Source of the DNA: Gnetum montanum
Lineage: Eukaryota; Streptophyta; Gnetopsida; Gnetales; Gnetaceae
Reading direction: 5' to 3'
NCBI GenBank assembly: GCA_015680685.1
Contig: MNCI01011128.1
Location: forward strand, 716,308-780,307
DNA: 64,000 bases
Made by a program: the position numbers and the translations under genes. The notes beneath the pieces were generated by a model that ran no database searches, was not told where the DNA came from, and was given only the letters and a program-made list of their open reading frames with translations. Below are positions 12,053 through 22,499 of this stretch, in pieces. Within the stretch, counting starts at the first letter, position 1, and every line of letters begins with the position of its first letter.

Positions 12053-14053
12053 TGAAACACCACAAAAATTTCAGCAACACTTCCAGACAACTTCAGAGCC
12101 TCTGAAGCAGCTTCAAATAACCCACCATGGAGTAAGCAAGGTCTCCCTGGGGCCCACAGATCATGATGGAAAGTCTTGGTGTCAAGAATCATTAGTTTCA
12201 AGGTCAAAAGGTGCAATTTTGGCTAAGTACATTGTGCTTACACTGCATAGCGTAAGGCCAGCGTAACCAATTTTTGTAGCCCCATAATCGAGTCCAAACA
12301 GGCCGATTTTGGGCACTTGGACCCTCCTCAAGCATCATCGGAGTCCCTAGCACCTCCCAGCATCCAAAACCATGAAATTTGAGCTCAAAAATCACCATTT
12401 TTAGGCCATTTTCAGTTTCATACGCTGGGGTTACAGTTTCATACGCTGCACAACGTATGAACAGCGTAACCAAGCAAAAATGGGACAAAACAGACATTTT
12501 CAGGTAGCATCTTCAACATTTGAGCATCCCCCAGGGACAAGCAGCATTCGTACATGTTCACAAGCTTCAAAAAATTTAGTTTTGGGCTTCAAAGTGTCAT
12601 TTTTAGTTTCATACGCTGGGGTTATATTTTCATACGCTGCACAACGTATGAACAGTGTAACAAACCCAAACAGGCCCAAAATGACAGCCAAACAGAGTCA
12701 AACTTTGCATCCAAGCCACCCTAGAGAGCAAGCAGTAGTTAGGCAACATCAAACAGGAATTAGCATACAAAAATGAGCTCAAAACAGGGTAGAAACACTT
12801 GGTTACATTGGGGTTACAGTTTCATACATTGCACAACGTAATGCCCAATGTAATCAACGAAAATAGGGCCAAAATGACATCCAAATCAGCCCAAATTTGG
12901 CACACAGAACCCTCAGGACCATGGCATGTAGATCCACTCTAAAAATGGGTCTCACTGGTTAAAAATGGGTTTAAAATGCACTATTTTCAGGTCATATGCT
13001 GTTAGTTACACTGGCATGCTTCCAGCAGCGTAAACACTTTCATACGCTAGATGTTAGATGCTGGACGCCAAACGTTGATGCCAGAATAGGCTGCACACAC
13101 ATCAAAGCCAGATCCACGCATGCTAGAGGCTTTGGCAGCCCAAAAATAGTACAGAACTGTAGATCCGAAGGCCAAACACCTAGATCCACCCTTGTACATT
13201 AACATTTGTTACATTTTTGACATTTTCAATGTTTCAAGTTCTTACACTGGGCATTACACACGCCAGCATAAGAGATATTGGATGCTGCACTGTACATTGT
13301 AACAATTTCTATGCATTCTGGTCAAAATGGTCACATGTGTCACCTGATCCGCATTTCCCGCATCCGGTAACCATGGATCTCCCACACAGATCCGAATCCC
13401 ATGCTCAAACCTGCATAAATACCCCGATCTCACACTAAATCGGGGTTGGCAATTTTGGGGTATCAAGATCTAGAAGGTTGGAAAATTTGATCACAGAGCA
13501 TCCTGTAGACTTAGTACACTGAACATTCCAGACAACATTTCATATGCTAGGCATCAGACTTGGTTACGCTGAGAAAGGGAAATCTTGGTCACGCTATAGA
13601 ACCTGCAACCAGAAACTTGTATTCCTTAGCATCCATTCACATCCATCGGGGCTAACGTCTGACTGGTGGTAATCAGAAACTATGTTTTATTGGTGCATCT
13701 TGTAATCATTTGTAATACACATTATTTACATTTTTGCTAGCCAATTTTTAGTTTTCACACTGTTTGCATCGTTTACTTTGTTTTCACCGTTTACCATTTA
13801 CATTTGTTACGTCTATTACGCTTGTTTGCATTCTATTTTCACCGTTTGCATTTTTTTACACATAACCCAGCACCATCGCAATTGTGTGTGCTTGGGGAAG
13901 TTCTTGTTTGATTTGTGTGTAGACCATCCAAGGTAATCTACCTTCTTTTTTTTCTAGCAGGCCCTCGGGTGAAGGCAGGGTCTTATTGTTTTGTCCGTAG
14001 ATCTCTTAGCGTCCATTCATTCCAGCCTCTCGCTAATGATTTCAGATGGTACA
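12053..14053 (+). repeat. 5' LTR of element Y (2001 bp)
   Basis: TGAAAC...GGTACA, ending TG..CA. It has a TATA-like GCATAAATAC near 13410. It is enriched in TACGCTG and its complement CAGCGTA, often as facing pairs (for example arms 12438-12445 and 12454-12461). It is 118 bp longer than the 3' LTR, mainly because a block around 12541-12657 is missing there. Confidence 0.95.
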
Positions 14054-14059
14054 ATAAAT

Positions 14060-14078
14060 TGACGCTAGAAGGAGGGCC
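14060..14078 (+). promoter_or_regulatory. Primer binding site, tRNA-Asn type
   Basis: TGACGCTAGAAGGAGGGCC lies six bases after the 5' LTR. From memory of plant tRNA-Asn(GTT) 3' ends, it is complementary except for one G-to-A change at the third base. It differs from the tRNA-Asp-type sites of the surrounding elements. Confidence 0.7.
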
Positions 14079-14100
14079 ACTTCTGTTTGCATTCTATTTC

Positions 14101-14435
14101 AGTGTTCACATGCTGGACACTTAGACAAATTTTCAGTGTTCACATGCTGGACACTTAGACAAATTTTCAGTGCTCACACGCTGGACACTTAGACAAATTT
14201 TCAGTGTTCACACACTGGACACTTAGACAAATTTTCAGTGTTCACACACTGGACACTTAGACAAATTTTTAGTGTTCACACGTTGGACACTTAGAAAAAT
14301 TTTTAGTGTTCACACGCTGGACACTTTGAAAAATTTTCAGTGTTCACACACTGGACACTTAGATAAATTTTCAGTGTTCACACGCTGGACACTTAGACAA
14401 ATTTTTAGTATTCATACGCTGCAGTTGGTCATGCT
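14101..14435 (+). repeat. 34-bp tandem repeat array in the leader of element Y
   Basis: About 9-10 units starting at 14101, 14135, 14169, 14203, 14237, 14271, 14305, 14339, 14373 and 14407 (partial). Each reads AGTGTTCACACGCTGGACAC plus CTTAGACAAATTTTC-like sequence. The spacing is exactly 34 bp throughout. A looser set of GTCACGCTG-like units continues to about 14525. Confidence 0.95.
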
Positions 14436-14525
14436 GGATAGTTAGTCATGTTGTAGTTGGTTACGCTGGACAGTTAGTCACGCTGTAGTTAGTCACGTTG
14501 TAGACTTGTCATGTTGCACATGCTG

Positions 14526-14716
14526 CACCCTCAGCCCAGACCACACATTGCACTTGTTGCCTTGTCCATACGCTTCCCAATCACACATCACCATGGAGTC
14601 TTCCCAGATCTCCAACACACATGCCACGTAATCCTCACACAAGAACAATATAACTACATATGTGTGAAGATTCAAGCCAACCTTCCCATTGACCACATAG
14701 AGAAGGAAGCAAAATG
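14526..14716 (+). other. Leader between repeat array and gag of element Y
   Basis: No repeat or clear coding signal beyond short frames. Confidence 0.4.
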
Positions 14717-14721
14717 AAAAT

Positions 14722-16600
14722 TTGAGTGCATATACATGGGGGGTCATGAATTCACTCCCTCAGCATATGACATCATCCCCCTTTCTAAGCCCCAACATCG
14801 ACTCATCTTCCAGCTCCTTATGGCAAAGAGCCAAAACTCATGGTGATCCACTGAGGAGCCCCAAAACTAGGACGAGGAAGATGACTTTGCGGCATAATCT
14901 GAACATGAGGATTCATATTACACCCTCACTCCTCGTGCCTACGTGAACTCATCATTCCACCCTTGCATGGGACAGATGACCCCTCACCAAGTGTCAATGA
15001 GCACACAAGCATCAATATCCCGACAAAGATTACCCACGTCCATCTCCACCCAGTACATACCGCACGTGCAAACACATGGAGCCCCTTTCATCACTTCATC
15101 TCTACACATCCAGGGTGTTACTTCATAGTTTGTGGCTAGGCAAGAAACCATACCCCTTGTTTAACAACACTCACTTCAACGTGCCACACCCCGCAACCAC
15201 AACTTTGAACGTTGCTCCACAGCAACAAATAATAACACAACAATCTCCCCAACCAACTGACCTGCCTACTGCCGAAGAGTGGGCAAAAGCTAAACAAATG
15301 ATGCAAGTGTTAGCTGAAGAGGTAAAGCACCTCAAAATGGTAAACACTAAACAAGTTAAAGTACTGGACTTCTACCAAGATGATCTAATTAGCTCTTTAG
15401 TACCACCATTAGCTTTACCCAAGGGAATCACACTTCCACAGTTAACCAAGTACAACGGGAAGGGAGACCCGAACGCTCACTTGGTAACATTCTGATCAAA
15501 GACCCTATTGCTTCAAGCTTGGCCCCATATAATCCTACGCATGTTCACCATGTCCCTAACGATAGTGCCCTAGACTGGTACCGAGCCCTACCACGTAACT
15601 CCATATCCTCTTTGGAGGATCTGTTACCTCAGTTCATCACCCAGTTTAAGTATAACCTCAAGCCTGAGGCCACACTAGATACTCTGATACAGGTGAAACA
15701 AGCACCGCTTGAACCTATACAAAAATTCATCCAAAGATGGAGTGCTGCACTCAACGAACTTCATGAGCCCATCTCGAAACGTATTTGCTTATGATTCTGA
15801 AGGAAGCCATGAATGACTTCATTAAGTCAAAACTGTACTACCTAAGTGCTCAAACATTGAGCCAAGCCTTCACGTAGATCAAGAACATTGAACAAGCTGC
15901 ACAAACTAGTAATGATCCTTCCTATGTGGCTTACAAGAACCAACACATTGCCAAACAATAGACAACAATGGAAACTGTAGTCGCAAGCACAAAAACAACT
16001 AACACCAGTACCAACCCACCTGCAACAATAGGGGCCACCCCAAGGCCCAACTTTCAGTGCAAGGATCGCTCTAAGTATACGCCGCTACCCACGCGACCCT
16101 CTGAACTACTAGAGAAACTCCTCAAAACTGGACAAATCCAATACAAACAAGTAGCGGAGAATGCCCATCGATGATAAGATAGGTACTGCAAGCTACTAAG
16201 GAACCCCACCTTAGTAGCACCAAATGAGCCCCCATCTCATGGCACTTCAAGTTAGATCATTCTATCACTACCACCAGATGTCTGGTCATAATACCGACAA
16301 CTACCATGCCTTACAGGATGTTCTTCAGACAATGATAGAATCGGACCAACTCAACATCAACACCCTGAGTCAACCTAGCACAGATGATGCCTCCTATGTC
16401 ATAAACTCCATTAGCATAGGAAGCAAGCCCAAACTTGTGTGGCACCCTTTCGTGATCCATATGCCTCTCAGCAAGGCAAAAATCCCCTCCAACTCCATGA
16501 GCAAGAGGCCTCCCATTGTCATCTTGGTGCCACCTCGAGAACCTGCAAAACCTTTTGTGGTCAAAGCACCATCGCAATTGTCTACTAAGATGTTAAACTA
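14722..16600 (+). pseudogene. Element Y gag
   Basis: Gag coding region broken into several frames (14722-14946, 14943-15128, 15076-15495, 15519-15794 and onward). The N-terminus is Ser/Pro/Thr-rich. A helical segment (EEWAKAKQMMQVLAEEVKHL) precedes the core, which has LPKGITLPQLTKYNGKGDP, then DSALDWYRALP, then EDLLPQFITQFKYNL and IQKFIQRWSAAL. This is the plant Ty3/gypsy retrotransposon gag (capsid) pattern. A degraded zinc-knuckle-like segment (FYHYHQMSGHNTDNYHALQ, from 16263) follows. The frame shifts once between 15495 and 15519. It would form the virus-like particle. The start is uncertain because early frames are disrupted. Confidence 0.8.
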
Positions 16601-16725
16601 GCATGATGCACCAACCACAACCGCAAAGAAACCTTTTGTCATTAAGGTGCCATAACAAGCTAGTTAAACACCAACGACTCCTTCCAAACTACCATTTGTC
16701 ATAAAGGTGCCACCACGCGATGGCC
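16540..16725 (+). repeat. Three KPFVIKVPPR-type repeats in the Y gag tail
   Basis: The translated units AKPFVVKAPSQ, KKPFVIKVP and KLPFVIKVPPR occur in succession near 16540, 16630 and 16690, separated by Pro/Thr-rich linkers. They lie between the zinc-knuckle-like region and protease. Confidence 0.7.
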
Positions 16726-17040
16726 CCTCACCTATCCAAAGCCCAACCGTAGGCAATGTATCAATCTCTTCTCCCTCAAGAGTCAACCTTGCCAACAACA
16801 TGGGTAAGCCTACCAAATGGTAGCAGAAGAGGAAAAACGAACAATGAACAACATGCACAGTGGAAGCAAAGGCCACACCAAGAAAGCAACAATCGAACGC
16901 TGGGGCCCCTGCCCCTAATCTCAAGCAAACCAGGCCCAAGCCCTCTATGCAAGAGGCCCATCCCTCAACCCATATGAAGGAAGCCAAAGCCAACACAACA
17001 ACCAACAACATAGACTTTGTAGCTGCACTAGCCCAGGTAA

Positions 17041-17992
17041 AATAAACGCTCAAAAAAAGAACACAACGATGAGCTTGTACGACCTGGTCATGACTTCAAC
17101 TGCTCACCGCGAAGCCTTGGCTCAAACGTTAGCATCCATTCCTGTTATAGAGGACATCCCCACAAACAAGGAATCCATCCATGCAATGATTTTACAACAC
17201 ACACAATGAGAATTGGGTTCAAACACCTTAACCTTCCACGACGATGCAGTTAAAGTCAACTCCAAATGAGGGGAGGTCACAACAGCTCCATTTTCGATTA
17301 GTGTATGTGTTGGGAAATGTACCATTCGTAGAGTGCATGTTGATGATGGTGTGACAAAAAACATAGCTTTATACTCCGTCATCAACAAACTAGGCATGGC
17401 AGACGAGATCATGCCAATGAAAACCACGTGTTTAAAATCCTTCAACGGATCACGTGTCACAGTTAAGGGCACAATCAACTTAGCCTTTGTGGTAGAAGAA
17501 CAATTCCCCACCAGTGCAGATTTCACTATCATAGAAGAGATGCCAAGTTTCAACATGATTCTTGGCAGACCTTGGCTAGCCCAACAATGGGCCATTTCCT
17601 CACTGATACATTAAGAAATCCACCTTCCATACGAAGGGGGACAAGTCATCATACATGGTGATAACACTCCCTTTCAAGCCATCCACAACATAGACATGTC
17701 ACAAGTCTTGAAAGAAGAGTCTCTTGATGGAACACCCATGGCAACAAATGCAACACCTAGAGCTAAAACGCCCGAACAAGTGGTAAAAACCGAAAGCCTC
17801 CGAGAGCAACCAAAACCTAGCACGCCTCCTAGACCACATCTGGCTAGGAAACAACTACATGATCAAGGCTCCCCTACAACCAAAAACACGTCTGATCCCT
17901 ACCCATTCTTCACCTTTGTTCATTGTCCATACTTCATCTTCATTTGCATTGTACTAGCTTACACGTTTACATGCGGCCTGAAAAGGCCTTAA
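17041..17992 (+). pseudogene. Element Y protease domain and C-terminal tail
   Basis: The retropepsin part is 17333-17614: HVDDGVTKNIALYSVINKLG carries the catalytic Asp region, and MILGRPWLAQ is the ILGRPWL motif near the C-terminus. A TAA at 17612-17614 stands where family members read Gln; the same frame then continues to 17992. The final segment is unusually hydrophobic (FFTFVHCPYFIFICIVLAYT, near residues 70-90 of the last frame). RT would be expected next but is absent. The tail may be real coding sequence or read-through into the 3' repeats. Confidence 0.75.
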
Positions 17993-18490
17993 ACTAGCCT
18001 ATGGCCCAAAAAGGCCTTAAACTAACACACGATCCAAAAGGCCCTAAACTATTGCTTTTCGCATTATTTTCTATTTTTCTTGTGCATTTAGGTTCTATTT
18101 TCAACAGTTACTACTTGACATTGTGTTCTCTAGTTTCTTCTTTTGCAGGATCACCTAGACGTACGTGCATGCATCCACACATCGTCCTGGCATCATGACG
18201 GTAAACTGATACCACAGAATGTCCTGGTGTTATGATGATAAACTGACATCACAAAGCTTTTTCTGAAATGACAATAAACTAGCACTCATCCAGCATGACA
18301 TTAAATTGCCACACTCATCTGCTAGAGTTTGCTAAGACTATAAACTAGGATGCCTCTTCATAGTCTGCCAAGACTATAAAGTAGCATAGCACCGTCCACT
18401 ACAACGATAAAATGGCAACGTCCAACAAGTTATGACATAAAAATAACCCACGATAGTCTGCTAAGACTATAAACTAGCAACATCTTCATT
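17970..18490 (+). repeat. Divergent TAAACTRGCA repeats in the 3' region of element Y
   Basis: GGCCTTAAACTAGCC-like units at 17980-18050, then about nine looser units (18190-18490) of the form catgac..TAAACTGGCA, including GTAAACTGATACC, ATAAACTAGCAC and ATAAACTAGCAAC, each followed by 10-25 variable bases. Related units lie in the Tat/Ogre-like element at 59270-59400. Confidence 0.65.
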
Positions 18491-19500
18491 GGCCTACAGA
18501 TCTATTGCTGCATTTGACTGCCTGTGCTCATCAAAGCCTGCTGCATAAAACTGATGCTGTTCAACACTCCGTTTGCCTGAAACTCCATTCCGACAACTAC
18601 ATTTATTCTGAAGTGTTTCAGCTAACATCACTTGTGGTTTTCTTGTCCTCTTGGAGTTGTGTCTATAGGATGACACTTTGAGGTGTTCGCACATAGATGC
18701 ATTTCATCACAGCGACAAGGCACCACATTGTTCCTAATGCCCATAACTCGGTTCATCAAACCATTCACAAGTACATTTCCTCACTCCTGATACACCCCTC
18801 AGTTACACCCCCTAATACATCCCATTCATCCCCAAAATTTTGGACGTGTTGTTGATCACTGTAACTCTCTAACTAGTGGAAACACAAAATGATGCATAGC
18901 ACATGACACAAGCATGATTACAAAACTGATAGCAAGCTCTTTCGAAAAAAAAAGAGACAAACATAACAAAAAAAAGAGAGTAAAAAAACCAAAAGAGAAA
19001 AATGCATCACAAGGCTGTTGGCTCTTCCCACAAACATCCCAAGTGGGAAGGAAATTGTGTTAAAGGAAACACTCGTGTCTCAAATGCTCATGTTGCATCT
19101 CGTTGCATGGCTTTGGTAGTCAACAATGAGTTCCCTTAAACATAGCACATGGGTCTCATTTCTCCAAATGATGCACTTCCTCACCACGTGGATTTGGCAG
19201 TTCACAACAGGTTCCCTTAAACATATCACAAGGGTCCTGTTTCTCCAAAGAACGCACTCCCCATGCCTTGGTTCCAAGTCCACTAGAAACTAGCTATTGA
19301 CAAGGACCAACATGACTTGTTCACATGAGAGCACCCCTCTCTGCATTCCCCCTCCTAGTCACAATCCCATGTACTTTGGAAACATGGTGCGATGACATCT
19401 GGCCAATGGCCAACAGAAAGTGTTGGATGCCAAGTTGACTGTGGTGTTTTTTACTTATTTGTCGATGCCTCTTAGGTAGATTCCTCCAGGCATCAACAAA
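18491..19500 (+). other. Element Y 3' non-coding region
   Basis: No gene. It contains a purine-rich tract (about 18948-19005, AAAAAGAGA-like), possibly a second polypurine tract, and an approximately 81-bp direct duplication. Confidence 0.5.
19110..19275 (+). repeat. Two-copy 81-bp direct repeat
   Basis: TTCCCTTAAACATA begins at 19131 and again at 19212, each followed by CACA.GGGTC..TTTCTCCAAA. The copies differ at scattered sites. Confidence 0.75.
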
Positions 19501-19510
19501 GAGGGGCTAA
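19501..19510 (+). other. Polypurine tract of element Y
   Basis: AAAGAGGGGCTAA (19498-19510) directly precedes the 3' LTR TG. Confidence 0.8.
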
Positions 19511-21393
19511 TGAAACACCACAAAAATTTTAGCAACACTTCCAGACAACTTCAGAGCCTCTGAAGCAACTTCAAACAACCCACCATGGAGCAAGCAAGGT
19601 TCCCCTGGGTCCCACAGATCATGATGACAAGTCTCGATGTCAAGAATGATCAGTTTCAAGGTCAAAAGATGCAATTTTGGCTAAGTACACTATGCTTACA
19701 CTACACAGCGTAAGGCCAGCGTAACCAATTTTTGTAGCCCCATAATTGAGTCCAAATAGGCTGATTTTGGGCACCTGGATCCTCCTCGAGCATCACTAGA
19801 GTTCCCATCACCTCCCAACATCCAAAACCATGAAATTTGAGCTCAAAAATCATCTTTTTTGGGACATTTTCAGTTTCATACGCTGGGGTTACAGTTTCAT
19901 ACGCTGCACAGCGTATGAACAGTGTAACCAAGAAAAAATGGGACAAAACAGGCATTTTCAGGTAGCATCTTCAACATCTGAGCATCCCCCAGGGACAGTC
20001 AGCATAACAAACCCAAACAGGCCCAAAATGATAGCCAAACAAAGTCAAAATTTGCATCTAGGCCACCCTGGAGAGCAGGCAGTAGTCAGGAAACATCAAA
20101 CAGGAATCAGTGTACAAAAATGAGCTCAAAATAGGGTAGAAACACTTGGTTATGATGGGGTTACAGTTTCATACGCTGCACAGTGTAATGCCTAGCGTAA
20201 TTAACCAAAACAGGGCTAAAATGACATCCAAATTAGCCCAAATTTGGCACACAGAACCCTCATGACCCATAGGATGAAAATCCACTCTGAAAATGGGTCT
20301 CATTGGTCAAAATAGGTTTAAAATGCATTATTTTCAGGTCATACGCTGTTAGTTATGCTGGCATGCTTCCAGCAGTGTAAACCCAGCGTAAGCACTTTCA
20401 TATGTTGGACGCTGGATGCTGGACGCTAGACGCTGATGCCATAACAAGCTGCACACACATCAGAGCTAGATCCATGCATGCTAGAGGCTTTGGCAGCCCA
20501 AAAATAGCACAGAAATATAGATCCAGAGGCTAGAAACCCAGATCCACGCTTGTACATTAACATTTGTTGCATTTTTGACATTTTCAGTATTTCAAGTTCT
20601 TATGCTGGGGATTACGCATGCCAGCATAAGAGATCTTGGACGTTGCATTGTACATTGTAACAATTTCTATGCATTTCGATCAAAACAGTCACATGTGTTA
20701 CCTGATCCGCATTTCCCGCATCCAATAACCATGGATCTCCCACACAGATCCGAATCCTGCACTCAAACCTGCATAAATACCCCGATCTCACACTAAATCG
20801 AGGTTGGAAATTTTGAGGCATCAAGATCTAGAAGGCTAGAAAATTTGATCACAAAGCATCCTGTACACTTTGTATGTTGAACATTCCAGGCAACATTTCA
20901 TATGCTGGGCATCAGAGTTGGTTATGCTGAGCAAGGGAAATCTTGGTCATGCTGCAGAACTTGCAACCAGAAACCTGTATTCCCCAGCATCCATTCACAT
21001 CCATCTGGGCTAATGTCTAACTAGCGGTAATCCAAAACTATGTTTGACCAGTGCACATTGAAATCATTTGTAATACACATTGTTTACATTTTTGCCAGCC
21101 AATTTTCAGTTTTAACATAGTTTGCATCGTTTACTTTTTTTTCACCATTTACCGTTTACATTTGTTATGCCTGTTACGCTTGTTTGCATTTGTTTATACA
21201 TAACCCAGTGCCATCAAAATTGCGTACACTTGGGGAAGTCCTTGTTTGATCTATGTGCAGACCATCTAAGGGACTCTGCCTTAGTTGATTTTTCCAGCAG
21301 GCCCTCAGGTGAAGGAAGGGTCTTACTATTTCGTCCGTAGATCTCTCAGTGTCTATTCATTCCAGCCTCTTGTCGATGATTTCAGATGGTACA
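19511..21393 (+). repeat. 3' LTR of element Y (1883 bp)
   Basis: Same ends and order as the 5' LTR. It keeps a near-perfect palindrome at 19896-19919: arms TTCATACGCTG and CAGCGTATGAA around a 2-base centre. The 5' copy has a decayed form of this. The segment 20400-20445 is a run of GGACGCT-like units. Confidence 0.95.
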
Positions 21394-21398
21394 TTGTG
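21394..21398. repeat. Target site duplication TTGTG (right) of element Y
   Basis: Exact match to 12048-12052. Confidence 0.95.
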
Positions 21399-22490
21399 TA
21401 TTAACTAGTAGTTTCTTAATTGGGCTTTTAGGTTTATAGATCAACATGGCCCCAGAAGGAATGGTTTCATAGATGATGTAAGGTCCTTCTCACAACATTT
21501 GGAACTTAGTTCTTTAAGGTATATGTGTGGGGTTCTACCAAAGGGTCTTGTCTCCTAGTTGAAATTTTACCTTCCTTATTTTAAGATCATGACATTGCTT
21601 GTTTGTGCACTTCCTTCAAGGATAGGGCCACCAATCGATTCTCATCTAGCATGTTAAGGTTGACCAGTCTCTCTTTTTGTGCTAGGCTAAGATCAAGGTT
21701 AAGGTCACAAGCTATTGAAAGTGTATGGAGCTCAGATTGAATATGAAGATTTGGTAGTTTTCTATACACTAGATCATAGGGAGAATAGCCTATAGGGAGT
21801 TTTTAGGTTGAGCAGTAGGCTCAAAGGGCATCATTAAGTTTAGTGGTCTAATCTCTCCTATATTTGCTAATTTTTCTTGTGAAGATCTTAGTGATCTTCC
21901 TATTCATAACCTTAGATTGACCATTGGCTTGGGGGGTGGTAAGTTGTTGTTAATTTATGTTCTACCCCCAAGCATTGCATAAGTTTTTAAAAGGTGGTGC
22001 TTGTAAAATGAGTATCATTATCAGAAATTAGTGCACATGGCATCCCAAACCTGTTTACAACATTTTGTTGTACATATTGAACAACTGTAGAGGATGTACA
22101 GTTGGTGATGGTTGCTACTTCTACCCATTTTGTATAATAGTCAATAGCAACTATGATGTATGCCTTTTCATTCAACATGGGTGTGATGGAATTCACGAAG
22201 TCAATGTAGATGTCAAAGGGCTCTAGTGGTTGGATCCACTATTTAGGTTTGTCGATACGAGCAGTCATTCCACCATCACATTTTTAGCATTCACAAGAGT
22301 GAAGAAATTAATGAACATCCCTAAAGACTGTTGGCCAATAATACCATGCCATTAGGATCTTAATGATCATGCATCTCCTAGCGTAGTTTTCCCCAAAAGG
22401 GCCCTAATGAGCATCCTGGAGGATGTGTAGTTGGTTAGCATTAGGAACACACCAACGAACTAGGCCATTAGTGCACACCTTATAAAGATG
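21399..22490 (-). pseudogene. Element II integrase
   Basis: In - strand order: H2C2 zinc region (YYWPTVFRDVH....HSCEC.KCDGG, about 22400-22270), then the core at 21987-22196 with VAIDYYTKWVEVATITNC and LISDNDTHF giving the two catalytic Asp. Next comes YHPQANGQSKV, where the third catalytic residue should be Glu but is Lys (21911-21913), a G-to-A change. The C-terminus is cut by element Y and resumes as non-coding spacer at 12047. It would insert the element's DNA, but this copy is dead. Confidence 0.85.
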
Positions 22491-22499
22491 TTCATTGGT

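Larger units (their letters stand above)
12053..21393 (+). mobile_element. Element Y: gag-protease-only LTR retrotransposon (non-autonomous)
   Basis: Complete structure: 5' LTR 12053-14053, primer site, 34-bp tandem array, gag, protease, non-coding 3' repeats, polypurine tract, 3' LTR 19511-21393, perfect TTGTG duplications. No RT, RNase H or integrase is present in either orientation; the protease region is followed directly by repeats. Base composition differs from the host element: CpG and CAG are frequent and stops fewer, as expected of a later insertion. By eye about a dozen differences lie in the first 170 aligned LTR bases, mostly transitions, so it is younger than its neighbours but not recent. 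Confidence 0.9.

Noticed and set aside
12204-12776. Open frames within the Y LTRs (for example 12204-12497 and 12480-12776)
   Set aside because: They repeat in both LTRs and arise from the CpG-bearing dyad repeats; no protein features.
16311-17595. Long - strand frames in element Y (16311-16577, 16664-17053, 17122-17595)
   Set aside because: They lie opposite gag and protease coding sequence, which has family motifs; the - strand frames have none.
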